From the NCBI GenBank assembly GCA_000827495.1, contig KN817551.1:62001-126000 (forward strand): DNA of 64,000 bases, in the 5' to 3' direction. Origin of the DNA: Hypholoma sublateritium FD-334 SS-4. Lineage: Eukaryota; Basidiomycota; Agaricomycetes; Agaricales; Strophariaceae. Each line of letters begins with the position of its first letter. Position 1 is the first letter of the stretch. The position numbers were made by a program, and so were the translations under genes. The notes below the pieces were generated by a model. That model did not search any database, was not told where the DNA came from, and saw only the letters and a list, made by a program, of their open reading frames with translations. Of the stretch, positions 47,008 to 57,151 are shown piece after piece.

Positions 47008-47016
47008 AATCAGATC
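47008..47016. repeat. Left target-site duplication (9 bp)
   Basis: AATCAGATC, identical to 48041-48049. It lies immediately after the TAA of membrane copy c and directly before the inverted end of the element. Confidence 0.75.
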
Positions 47017-47196
47017 GGGCACGGGTAAATGTCCGTGCACGTCCGTGCTGTCCGTGCACGTTTGAGAACAGATCAGTCTTCGTCAATAACTTGCCAATAA
47101 CTTACATGCAGTGTTCCCATAAGTAATTGAGCATCATCCATGATAAAAGATAACCTATAATGGAGATATATTAGCTCTGAAGACAGATATATGCGC

Positions 47197-47292
47197 AGGC
47201 ACGCACGGACACTGCACGGACATGCACGGACCATGCACGGACACGCACGGACACGCGCGGACATTGCACGGACGCGCGCAGACATGCACGTA
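47197..47292 (+). repeat. Tandem array of GCACGGAC units (first)
   Basis: About nine imperfect 10-11 nt copies (for example ACGCACGGAC, ATGCACGGAC, ACGCGCGGAC). The same unit occurs inverted at 47030-47070 within the left end of the element. Confidence 0.85.
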
Positions 47293-47908
47293 CATTAGCC
47301 TGTACACAAGACGTACAGTACGCACATAGCAATATGATAAGTACACTGACTCGGAACTTTTCATGCCCATTTTAAGTAGTATTTTCCACTTTGGGTTACC
47401 GGTAGCCGATTCACACCTAGAATATAAATGAAATCGGCCCCAAAANATTGTTCCTGATCANATTACCGCCAACTGCCCTCTCAGAGGCAATTGTATTGNG
47501 AAGCTAAGCTTGGTATGTATTTATGCAGATATAGATCACAATTGTTGTATCAAACGGCTAGAGGTAATATGTAGACTACATATAAGTATTGCATAACCGA
47601 TGATTTACTGAAGTGGGCGACAGGTGGGTTCAAGTGTATCGTAGGGCTTACCCTACTAGCGACCAAACAATGTCAGCCTCACCCTAAGTTCTGAATAACC
47701 ACAAACAGAACACCGTAAAGGAAACCACGGCGAAAACCATGTTTATTATTGATAACTATGGTATAATAGTGGTGGTACATAAGTCGCGCAACAATACGTA
47801 CTTATTCGCCATTATTAAATTTCTACATGTCAATTATTATTCTAGTATTGGCTTATATCTACTATCAAACACAGACGTCGGACACCCACCATGTCATCCA
47901 TTGTACAT

Positions 47909-48030
47909 TCACGCACGGACGCGCGCAGACCGTGCACGGACATGCACGGACATTGGCTTGTGCGTGCCACGGACAGCACGGACACGCACGGACAAGTCAC
48001 GGACAAGTCACGGACAAGCCACGGACATTT
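47909..48030 (+). repeat. Tandem array of GCACGGAC units (second)
   Basis: About ten copies, with the last four in the form CACGGACAAGT. It runs into the right inverted end of the MULE-like element. Confidence 0.85.
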
Positions 48031-48040
48031 CCTGTGGCCC

Positions 48041-48049
48041 AATCAGATC
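48041..48049. repeat. Right target-site duplication (9 bp)
   Basis: AATCAGATC, identical to 47008-47016, immediately outside the right inverted end. Confidence 0.75.
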
Positions 48050-48192
48050 AATTGAAGAGTGTCATCGAAGGCTCGATTAAGTAAATGTGAAATTCAATCG
48101 TTGTATTTTTTGACCAGGCGTACATCATTCGATGCTTAAAGCAAAGAAACTTAGTTTCGGTGCAAACCGCTCAACATATGTAGGTACTACGA

Positions 48193-49258
48193 TTACCATG
48201 GAAGTCGCGTTCCATCAACGTGGATAAATTCTCCCCCATCCTTCTCGCGCGTTGATTCATCAATAATCTTGATAAGTGAGACCGAGACTGTTTCTACCGT
48301 GGGCCAGTTCTTCCCACCGACGTCCTCCTCTACCAACTTCTGCAGAGCACCGCTCTTGTCGTTCTCCACAGCAATGCGCACTAAAAACAAATAAGCTTAA
48401 GTGTCAGATGACTTCAGAATTGTTCATTGAATGCTGACGCATATCGGTGTTAACAGCCCCAGGGGAAAGTGGAAATGCAACTGCATTACACATCAGTCAA
48501 AATGTTATACATCAGCGTTATCATCGAACACCTGTACGTACCGAGCCAGTCGTTTTCGAAATGTATCTTACGTGTCGTCCAGTTTAATGCAGCCTTCGTT
48601 GGTCCGTATGCGACACTTCCTGTTGGAGATCTTATGACTGTACCGTCAAGACAACCCGCAGCGCTGCTGATCGAGACAAAGCGTGGTGAATTGCTTTTCT
48701 TGAGGAGGTCGTACACCGCTTGGAACAGAATGATAGCGCCCGTAACGTTTACCTGGAGAAGCCGAGATCAGAGATGTAACACGCTCTGAGCATGAAGAGT
48801 ACAGGCATACACGGAAATGCTCTTCCATCGTGTCAGGGATGACATCCGAAACATTATCACAGTTACTATAGATACCTTTAATTCGTCGTATTAGATGTAA
48901 ATACAAGTAATGTAAAATATGAGGGACATACCCGCATTGGCAATGACTGTATCCAGATGTCCGTGACGCTTCTCGATTTCTCTCCCAAGGGAAGCATTGC
49001 CTTCAGCATCCGCAGATATGCACCTTACGACTGCGATTCTGTCAGAGTACTTGGCCTGTAGATTCTGTAACGAGGTAGCGTTATCAGGGTCACGGACACC
49101 GGCATAGACAAATGCATTGCTGTGCTTTTCGAGAATGTGAGTGACGAGTCCAAGGCCTACATCGTGCGTATTTCAGATCATCCGGGTGCAGAATTGTATA
49201 TTGACATACCTATGCCTCTGTTGGAGCCTGTGACGAGATATATAGTGGCTTGCGACAT
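48193..49258 (-). CDS. Short-chain dehydrogenase/reductase, copy 3
   Basis: Starts MSQATIYLVTGSNRGIG. Distinguishing features against copy 2: the Rossmann segment reads RCISADAEGNASLG, the active-site motif is VAYGPTKAALNW (Ala to Pro between the catalytic Tyr and Lys), and the usual PGPVDTDM is PGAVNTDM. The rest (HSNAFVYAGVRDPDNATSLQ, LDTVIANAG, GAIILFQAVYDLLKKSNSPR, KIHFENDWLG and the ending GGEFIHVDGTRLPW) is intact. Tyr and Lys of the catalytic motif are kept, so activity is plausible. A TATATAA box lies about 50 nt upstream of the ATG on the minus strand (near 49310). Convergent with membrane copy c, with the MULE-like element between them. Confidence 0.8.
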
Positions 49259-49417
49259 TGATGTTCTGTGGATTGATACTGTGGGATGGAGTTAGAATCC
49301 GCAGGAGGTTATATAGCCCGTCCAACGTTTTGACACGGCATAGAACTCATGACCATCCGGATGTCTGTTCTTTGACAATTGTCAGCATAAGATAATCGCC
49401 GGTCCCCAGATAAGAAT

Positions 49418-49437
49418 GAGTCAGAATCAGAGAAGCA
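49418..49437 (-). promoter_or_regulatory. Conserved upstream block of SDR copy 3, with AP-1-like site
   Basis: GAGTCAGAATCAGAGAAGCA, 160 nt before the ATG. Together with the preceding base it forms a full TGAGTCA (49417-49423), the AP-1/Gcn4/Yap-type consensus. Copies 2 and 4 have one-base variants of that site. Confidence 0.5.
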
Positions 49438-49484
49438 GTGCGAATCGGGTGTGGAGACCTCTTCTAGCCCCGTCACATCTCAGA

Positions 49485-50369
49485 GGCGTGGGAACGAGAA
49501 ATGAATCGATGACATATGCGCTTCACTACGGCCACGAAACCACGAATATCGGCTCAGATCCAGGGTCTTGCCTACAACTCCTCAGCTCTCCTTGAACTTT
49601 TCGTAGCGCATCTCCCGTGGTCCATCTCTCTCTTTCCTCTCGAAGATTTTGACTGTCCTGACCCTGGATCGCCGTCTGATCTGAAGTACGTTGTAGTCGC
49701 TACTCTTTCTCTCCCTATCATCACGCTGAATTTGTTTGTCCGCTTTATACAGTTCACTACACGGGCTGTACTAATTAATGAGCTTCCTACCCATGTATGC
49801 CGTGTGTGATTCTCGCTTCTTTCCCTGGTAGTTTTCTATACCGGGCTTTTGAGCGCATGCCACCACACATGCATATGGGTTTGCCTGATACTCCAGCGCA
49901 AATTTGTCTGAGGTGTGTTGTATCCCCTCCCTGGTTTATCCAAACCCATCCTCATCGAAATGCGCTGAATCTATGTCACTGCTTCCATAGTAATTACGCA
50001 GCGCGAGCCCCGCCAATTCTGTCGCTGATTATTCATATTTATGTCCCGCGTGCGTTTGTTTTTGTTATTGCCCTCCTCATCACTCCGCGGCCACTATGGC
50101 GACGACACATCTTTGACTTTGACTTTGTACATTCCCGCGAAAGGGTTATCTTCTGTATTGCATCACGAAATTATGGTGGAAAGAATGTATCGTTATCGTG
50201 CGCATAGGCCGGACCGAGGCTCTCTTCCCTGCGGCTCGTCCTCTTTACTCCTACCTATGCTTTTGCGTATGTCTGGGATTTAGCGGCTCATTGCTTCTTC
50301 CCTCTCTGCCGCTGTTACTTCTCAGCCAAACACAATAATTTCTCAAAAAGTTCAACGCAGGCACCACGA
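49485..50369. repeat. Degenerate interspersed repeat, third copy
   Basis: CT-rich sequence behind the promoter of SDR copy 3. GAGGTGTGTTGTATCCCC (about 49909) and TTTATCCAAACCCATC match 44547-44595 with a few changes. Open frames here (up to 136 codons) carry no motif and look fortuitous. It may be a relic of a transposon carried along in the SDR duplication. Confidence 0.4.
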
Positions 50370-51452
50370 TCACCATGGAAGTCGCGTTCCGTCAACGTGG
50401 GTAAATTCTCCGCCATCTTTCTCTCGCGTGGATTCATCGATAACCTTGAGAAGCGAGACCGAAGCTGTCTCTACCGTGGGCCAGCTCGCACTGGCCCCTT
50501 CCTCGACCAACTTCTTCAGCGCACCGCTCAGCGCACCCCTCTTGTCGTTGTCCACAACAAAGCGCACTAAACAAAACAGATGTCGGGCCTCAGTAATTCT
50601 TTCAATATGAATATGTTGTGACTACTGACGCATATCGGTATCGACCGGGCCAGGGGAAAGTGGGAAAGCAACTGCGTCACAATATGATACGTCAGTCCAC
50701 ACATACGGTAGAGTTATCGTCGAGCGCCTTCCATACGTACTGAGCCAGTCATTTTCGAAATGTATCTTTCGTGTTGTCCAGTTTAATGCAGCCTTCGTCG
50801 CGCCATATGCGACACTCCTTGTTGGAGATCTTATGACCGCGCCATCCATGCAGCCACCGATGCTGCTGATTGGGATAAAGCGTGGTGATTTGCTTTTCTT
50901 GAGGAGGTCGTACACCGCCTGGAACAGAATAACGGGACCCATAACATTCACCTGGACAAGCTGCCATCAGAAGCGCAACGCGTCGTGAAAATGAATGGTT
51001 CAAGCATACGTGGAAATGCTCCTCAATCGTAGCGGGGCTAATTTTCGAAACATTAACAGAGGAGCCGCAGATACCTTCATTCAGAATGTAAGATGTAGGG
51101 AACCCAGAAAAATATGAAGGGCACACCTGCATTGGCAATGACGGTATCCAGGTGTCCGTGGTGCTTCTCAATTTTTCTCCCAAGGGCAGCATTGCTTTCA
51201 ACATCCGCAGACACGCATTTGACAACTGCAATTCTGTTGGAGTATTTAACCCGTAGATTCTGCAGCGACGAGGCGTTATCGGGGTCGCGGACACCTGCAT
51301 AGACAAATGCGTTATCGTGCTTCTCGAGAATATGAGTAACAAGGCCAAGGCCTACATTGTGCGCATTTAGATTATGTGGATAATGAATTGTATATTTGCA
51401 TACCTATGCCCCTGTTGGAGCCCGTGACGAGGTAGACGGTGGCTTGTGACAT
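50370..51452 (-). CDS. Short-chain dehydrogenase/reductase, copy 4
   Basis: Starts MSQATVYLVTGSNRGIG, followed by HDNAFVYAGVRDPDNASSLQ, KCVSADVESNAALGRKIEKH, LDTVIANAG, then VMGPVILFQAVYDLLKKSKS, PRFIPISSIGGCMDG and the catalytic VAYGATKAALNW. The FPLSPGPVDTDM motif is intact and the C-terminus is the longest of the set, with an insertion (NDKRGALSGALKKLVEEGAS) before STREKDGGEFTHVDGTRLPW. All key residues are present. A TATAAAT-like box lies about 50 nt before the ATG on the minus strand (near 51505). Closest in sequence to copies 2 and 3, which suggests that these three arose from the most recent duplications. Confidence 0.82.
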
Positions 51453-51626
51453 TGATGTTTTGTGGATATACATTGTGGGTTAGAGTCAGAATCCGTAAGA
51501 ATTTATAGAAGATCCCAGAAGCCCTCTCCGACGCGCCATAGAACCCATGATCGTCGGGAAGGCTGTAGAAACCTATTCTTTGACAACTATCAGCATAACA
51601 TAATCAACAGTTTCCCACATAAGAGC

Positions 51627-51646
51627 GAGTCAGAATCAGAGAAGCA
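51627..51646 (-). promoter_or_regulatory. Conserved upstream block of SDR copy 4
   Basis: GAGTCAGAATCAGAGAAGCA, identical to the block before copy 3, here 175 nt before the ATG. Confidence 0.55.
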
Positions 51647-52382
51647 CGCGGTTCTTCTGTGCCTCCCAAGCATTGCCTTTATTTAAAGCGCGGGCCAAAG
51701 AATAATTTCGTTACATATGCTTGCGCGGCAGAGCGGCCAAAAGTGTGCCGCAGCGGTATACTTTGATTGGAGCCAACAATCTCGGACACGCAGTAGATTA
51801 AGTACAGGATTAGACACGAAATGAAGTGACAAATAATATCTACCACGCGCTATAGCACGGTCTCTGTATGTGAATGCATCGCGGTGTAAGAATACGTCCA
51901 GTTCATCCGCACGACGGCAGCGTTGTGCTGCGTTGTTAGGCTCGTCCCCAGCCGATTCTCCGAACACATATTCCATCACGTCTTCTGTACTTATTTGTCA
52001 TAGAGCCAGCGAGCTTGGACTGCGTTGTGGCAGGCGATGTGCGGCAGCGCGCGGTCTCACGTGCACTGGACAGCCGCGTGGGAAAGAATGTCGACATGTC
52101 GGATTTTTCCGCGGACTGCGGATGAAACGGCCCGGAGTCTCGGGAGGAACCGGTTTACGCCGCGAGTCCACTTGGAGCTTTCTTACTCTTGTTGATGCTT
52201 TCTGTGTCTGCTTCATGCATTACTGTTGGCCTTGCTTGAAGTTGCTGCTTTAACTTGTGTGCACGGCTCTTTCTTGTACTCCCTCTGAAAGACACCGTAA
52301 CTGTATATGCATTGAAAAATACAAGCTGCTCAGAACATCCTGTCATCGGGACTTGTTTCTACTGCGCGTCCTACAGCTTGGA
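51647..52382. other. Intergenic, no supported gene
   Basis: Between the promoter of SDR copy 4 and the 3' end of copy 5. Frames up to 127 codons (51870-52253, plus) have no motif and overlap frames on the other strand. Confidence 0.4.
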
Positions 52383-53453
52383 CTACCAGGGTATCTCCTT
52401 CCCCTCAGAGTGGCGGAACTCGCCCCCGTCTTTCTCGCGCGTAGATTCGTCTACGATCTGGAGAACCGTCACGGCGACGTCTGCCACGGAGGGTGCGTCT
52501 GGGTTCAATTCGACCCATTTCTTCATCCAGCCGCTGGTGTCCGCTGATATACTGTAATGAACTGTGTCAAGCATCTCGGTCAGATGGTGCTCAAGTATCG
52601 ACATCTCGGGACACGCACGCATATCTGTGGCGATGGGGCGTGGGGACAGCGGGAATGCGGCTTGAGAAAGGTTAGTACCGGCGATCCATGTGTGTTCTTC
52701 GTTGCGATAGGACGTACTGAGCCATTCGTTTTCGAAGTGTATCTTCCGAGTGACCCAGTTGAGCGCGGCCTTCGACGCTCCGTATGCCACGCTACCTACT
52801 GGAAGTGTGACCATGATCCCGCCGATACAGGAAACGACGGTGCTAATGGTGATGAAGCGCGGGGCTGCGCTCTTCTTGAGGAGGTCTTGCACAGATTGGA
52901 AGAGTACGATTGTTCCCATAACGTTGACCTGGAAGCAGGTGTACGTAGCTCGGATTAGTCTAACGGTAACAAGACACGATTCGACCTACGTGAAAGTGCT
53001 CCTCCATGGCCGCAACACCCACCTCTGCGACATTTGCAGTAGTGTTCCATATCCCTAGAATAAAAATCATGGTTATCATCGCGCAGGATTAGAACGTGGT
53101 ATCCGCACCAGCATTCGCGATCACGGTGTCCAGGTGCCCGTGTCGCTCCTCGACTGCTTTTGCAAAGGCCGCATTCGCGGTGGAATCTGCTGCGACATAC
53201 TTTATGATTGACATACGCCCAGGGTATTTTATTTCAAGCGCTTTGAGCGCATCCGACTTCTCGGGCTCCCGTGCCCCAGCATATACGAAGGCTGTCTCGT
53301 GTGTGTCAAGGATGCACGAGACAAGGCTGAGGCCTGTTTTTATCGGGGAAGAATAAATGCCAGATTTCCAGTGCCATATCTTCGGAGATGCACTTTACCT
53401 AGGCCACGGTTCGCTCCAGAGACAAAATATATGGTTGAAGATATTGCTGGCAT
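52383..53453 (-). CDS. Short-chain dehydrogenase/reductase, copy 5 (divergent)
   Basis: Starts MPAISSTIYFVSGANRGLG; the cofactor motif is SGANRGLG rather than TGSNRGIG. Then TAFVYAGAREPEKSDALKAL, AAFAKAVEERHGHLDTVIAN, VMGTIVLFQSVQDLLKKSAA, PRFITISTVVSCIGG, and the catalytic VAYGASKAALNWVTRKIHFE. The proline-glycine motif is changed to FPLSPRPIATDM, and an extra stretch (MLDTVHYSISADTSGWMKKW) precedes the end STREKDGGEFRHSEGKEIPW. It is the most divergent member of the array and may have a different substrate. Tyr and Lys are present. A minus-strand TTTATATA box lies about 55 nt before the ATG. An upstream in-frame ATG would add about 14 residues. Confidence 0.78.
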
Positions 53454-53852
53454 TTCAAATAGAAGGGAGGTTCGTTGCATATGCCTTTCTTCCGTCTTGA
53501 GGTATATAAACAGCGTTATGGCACCAAAAAATATAATATGACTCAAATCCGTGGCGCCGATTCAGAAATCTCGTGTGAGCCTGGAATGTATTCTCAGGGA
53601 CTATGCGGCGAGAGAATCAGTGCGAGTCACGGTATTGTATTAAAGCCTTCGGTTGGGGCTATGATCTGGTCACTCGAGCAGCAGCAGGGTACATGGCGAC
53701 ACCCAATGGCATCTACGTTGAACTAGGCATCAAGAATTTATTGGCTAATGTATCTCACCGGGATGTCATCAGAATAGTTATAGTCACACATCGAGTCATT
53801 CGCTATCTTTCCTATCCAGAATTTGAAATACGTGGGAAAAAAGCATTTCTAA

Positions 53853-54894
53853 TCACCAAGGGAGTTCAGTCCCATCCACACTCATAAACTTTCCGCCTTC
53901 TTTCTCTCTTTCAGAATTGTCAATAATGTTGAGAAGCAAAGCGGCGACATCCTCCGCCGTTGGAAGACTTGGGCCCAGGGCTGCCAGCGCGTCTTTGAAA
54001 AATCCCCTGGTGTCGGCAGATACATTGTTCCGTACTGAGAAGATAATTAGATTCTACGAGTATCCAGCTGATAGGTACTCACACATATCCGTATCAATTG
54101 GGCCTGGATTCAATGGGAAGGACACTGAGTGGTATCTTGTAAGTCAAGTGAAGGAATTAACGGGAGAGTTTTACCGACGCACCGAGCCAATCATTTTCAA
54201 AATGAATCTTGCGTGTCGCCCAGTTGAGCGCGGCCTTCGTTGTACCGTACGCCGCGCTACCGAACGGGAGTTCAATAACTCCACTTGCAAATCCTGCGGC
54301 AGAGGTGCTGATGGGAATAAAACGAGGGTGGGTACTCTTTTTCAGCAGGTTATACACCGATTGAAAAAGCACTATGGTCCCAGTGACGTTGATCTATATC
54401 GATAATCAGATATGCTATTTCTGTCCGACAGATAGACGTACGCGGAAATGCTCCTCTAGGGCTGCGACACTGACTTCCAAGACAGAGCCTTCTAGGATTC
54501 CAATACCTTGCGTTATTGTCAGATATGTAGATTGCAAGCTTTCCGCACGCTTAGAATAATTACCTGCGTTTGCAATCACAATATCGACTCTCCCGTGAGC
54601 CTTTTCGATTTCTTTCGCAAGGGCAGAATTTCCTTCGATGTCGGCGGAGATACATTTGACAATGGATATCCGGCCTGGGTATTTCTCCGCAAGACCCTTC
54701 AGCTCAGCAGCTTTCTCAGGTTCCCTTGCACCCGCATATACAAATGCATCTTCGTGGGTTGCGAGGATGCGGGAGACAAATCCAAGCCCTGTATTCCACA
54801 TATATTAGCCATGGATAACTGTGATTAAATTTAGGAGAGTTGTACCCAAGCCCCTGTTGGATCCGGTGACAAGGTAGATAGTTGACGGTGACAT
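53853..54894 (-). CDS. Short-chain dehydrogenase/reductase, copy 6
   Basis: Starts MSPSTIYLVTGSNRGLG. Further blocks: EDAFVYAGAREPEKAAELKG, CISADIEGNSALAKEIEKAH, GRVDIVIANAG, INVTGTIVLFQSVYNLLKKS, PRFIPISTSAAGFASG and the catalytic AAYGTTKAALNW. The mid-C-terminal motif reads FPLNPGPIDTDM. The last part (SLPTAEDVAALLLNIIDNSE, EGGKFMSVDGTELPW) stops at 53853 and differs from the IIDEST ending of copies 2-4. It is intermediate between copy 5 (shared AREPEK) and copies 7-8. All catalytic residues are kept. No conserved upstream block like that of copies 2-4 is present. Confidence 0.78.
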
Positions 54895-55420
54895 GGGTAT
54901 TGCGCTCACTCTTCCATGCCCAGTCGAGCTAATAAACCCTCAATCGGCCTACATCGCCAGCTGATCCGGCGGCATGCACATACGCATCGCGTCGGCATAT
55001 TGGTTCCACGAGAAATATCCGTGCAGTCCGCTGTGGCAGTGCTGACTCCGTGCCGCTTCGCGCGGATTCTCCTGGATATGCACGAATTCGCACGGATATG
55101 CACGGAGTGATCAGCACAGACTACTCGGGAGCTGATATTGCCTCGATGTCGAAACCAATTCGGATTGCGTCACATCGTTCACCATTTCTATATCATGTCG
55201 CCGCATATATCCCAGGGACCAATATTAACCAAGATCAACGATCAACCACGACTAGTAAATGCCAGTATTAGATGCAACTTCATCGATTAGAACCAGTCCC
55301 TCGCACAAAATATTGCATTTTGTGGATATAGTGGATCAAATTTCCGATGGTTTCCAGATTCCAAGGCATCAAATACAAGTATTTCTCAATGCTTCAATCA
55401 TATAGGAATAGACGACATAA
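54895..55420. other. Intergenic with GCACGGA-like repeat cluster
   Basis: Contains degenerate copies of the unit seen in the MULE-like element: AAATATCCGTGCAGTCCG near 55012 and, in opposite orientation, GCACGGATATGCACGG near 55092-55107. It may be a short relative or relic of that element; no target duplication was found. No gene was seen. Confidence 0.45.
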
Positions 55421-56499
55421 TCACCACGGAAGTCGTGTTCCATCAACGTTCACGAACTGTGCACCCTCTTTATCGCGTGTGGACTCATCGATGAGCTTGA
55501 TAAGTGAGACCGAGACTGTCTCCACTGTTGGCACGTTCGAAGTTTCGGCGTCGATCAGTGTCTGCAGCACACCGCTCTTGTCTTCCGCAACGGCAACCCG
55601 CACTATTACAGAATAAACGTTAGGCTTCGGCAATATTTTTGGCCTTTTTTGAATACTGACACATGTCGGTATCGACGGGGCCAGGGGAAAGGGGAAATAC
55701 AACTGCACCAGAACAATATTCATCAGTACAAGTATGAAGTGGCGCTACGAAGAAATATAACGCACTGATCCAGTCATTTTCAAAATGTATTTTCCTTGTT
55801 GTCCAATTTAATGCAGCTTTGGTCGCGCCGTATGCGACACCTCCGGTCGGGAACTTGACTGCGAGCCCATCAAGGCATGCACCGGAGCTGCTGATTGGGA
55901 CAAAGCGCGGCATGGTACTTTTCTTGAGCAGACTGAACATTGACTGGAACAGGACAATGGTACCGGTAACATTCACCTGGAAGCATCGAATTTAGGGTCC
56001 GTGAGCGTCGCTGAGATAAATAAACAGTGGGTATACGTGGAAATGCTCCTCCATCGAAGCAACGCTGACATCCACGACATCAGCGGCAGAATTGTAGATT
56101 CCTGAAACCGTGATTATAAGGTGTACGATAAGAAGAAATGGAGAATATCATTGACACACCCGCATTAGCAATGACGGTATCCACACGTCCGTGACGCTTC
56201 TCTATTTCCTTCCCAAGGGCAATATTCCCTTCAACATCTGCAGACACGCACTTTACTACTGCGATTCTGTCAGAGTACTTAGTCTGTAGGTTCTGTAGTG
56301 ATGACGCATTGTCAGGGTTGCGGACCCCAGCGTAGACAAATGCATTGTTGTGCTTTTCCAGAATATGAGTGACGAGTCCGAGCCCTATACACACCATGCG
56401 CGTTTCAGATCATCTGGCTATAAGTTAATTTTTTTTTACATATTACGTACCTAAGCCCCTGTTGGATCCTGTGACGAGGTAGACAGTGGCTCGCGACAT
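55421..56499 (-). CDS. Short-chain dehydrogenase/reductase, copy 7
   Basis: Starts MSRATVYLVTGSNRGLG, then LGLVTHILEKHNNAFVYAGV, RNPDNASSLQNLQTKYSDRI, SADVEGNIALGKEIEKRHGR and VDTVIANAG. The next exon gives VNVTGTIVLFQSMFSLLKKS, PRFVPISSSGACLDG, and the catalytic VAYGATKAALNWTTRKIHFE. After FPLSPGPVDTDM an intron leads to VRVAVAEDKSGVLQTLIDAE and the end DKEGAQFVNVDGTRLPW, where the usual DGGEF is EGAQF. Motifs are complete and the frame is open, so it is probably functional. Sequence is closest to copies 2-4 in the N-terminal half and to copy 8 in the C-terminal ESTRDK segment. Confidence 0.82.
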
Positions 56500-57151
56500 C
56501 AGTGGGTTGTATGTGTACAGCAAGGTAGATTTTAAAGCTGTAAATCAGATTATACAGACGGTTATATATCTAGAAGTGTCCCGGCAATATACATGTAGCC
56601 CATCCGGAAGGCTTCCAGACAGTTATCATCTTGTCAAGCTAGATAGAGCAGGTCTAGATTCCAGAACCGCAAAATACCTGTGCTATTTCTTTGATATTCA
56701 AAGTGCTTTGCCACAAGTCGCCTTGACCATGACATTGGGAACAATCAATGATTTTACTAGGAAATGCAGCAAGATTTCTCCAGATACAGCCCAGTACACT
56801 CAGACTCGATTTCTCAGTTGAAATGAGTCCAGCGTATTTATTCTCTCGATATAAATAGGGATAGACAGCAGAAGCAGATGAACGCCCGTCGGCCTACTTC
56901 TTTAGGCTTTCGGCCTGCCGCCTCAGGATTTGTGGCCGGACCATTTGTCATCGGGACCAGAAATCGAAGCATTGACAAACATCACAATCAGATAATCAGT
57001 GCGACGTCTACAGAGAACCTGCATGAACTTGTAATCGGCCATCAGATAAGCGTACGCCTTGCTCCAATACACGCCATCTTCTCACCGATAAACACGACGT
57101 ACTCCATATAAGTTTATATTGATCACACTCGATATCGCAGCACCCTTGATA
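56500..57151. other. Intergenic between SDR copies 7 and 8
   Basis: Holds the promoter of copy 7. A 111-codon plus frame at 56486-56821 overlaps the SDR start and has no motif. TATAAATA near 56850 may be a relic promoter of an upstream duplicate. Nothing else supported. Confidence 0.35.

Larger units (their letters stand above)
47017..48040. mobile_element. Non-autonomous MULE-like DNA element (1,024 bp)
   Basis: The ends are inverted: the left starts GGGCACGGGTAAATGTCCGTG and the reverse complement of the right end starts GGGCCACAGGAAATGTCCGTG, differing by small indels. A perfect 9-bp duplication AATCAGATC flanks it, the length typical of Mutator-like (MULE) elements; hAT elements make 8 bp. 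The interior is AT-rich and has no transposase frame. Next to the ends and in the interior are tandem arrays of a 10-11 nt unit close to GCACGGACAT. Three Ns (47446-47500) mark an uncertain assembly. Subterminal repeats of this kind often bind the transposase; that role is inferred here. Confidence 0.72.
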
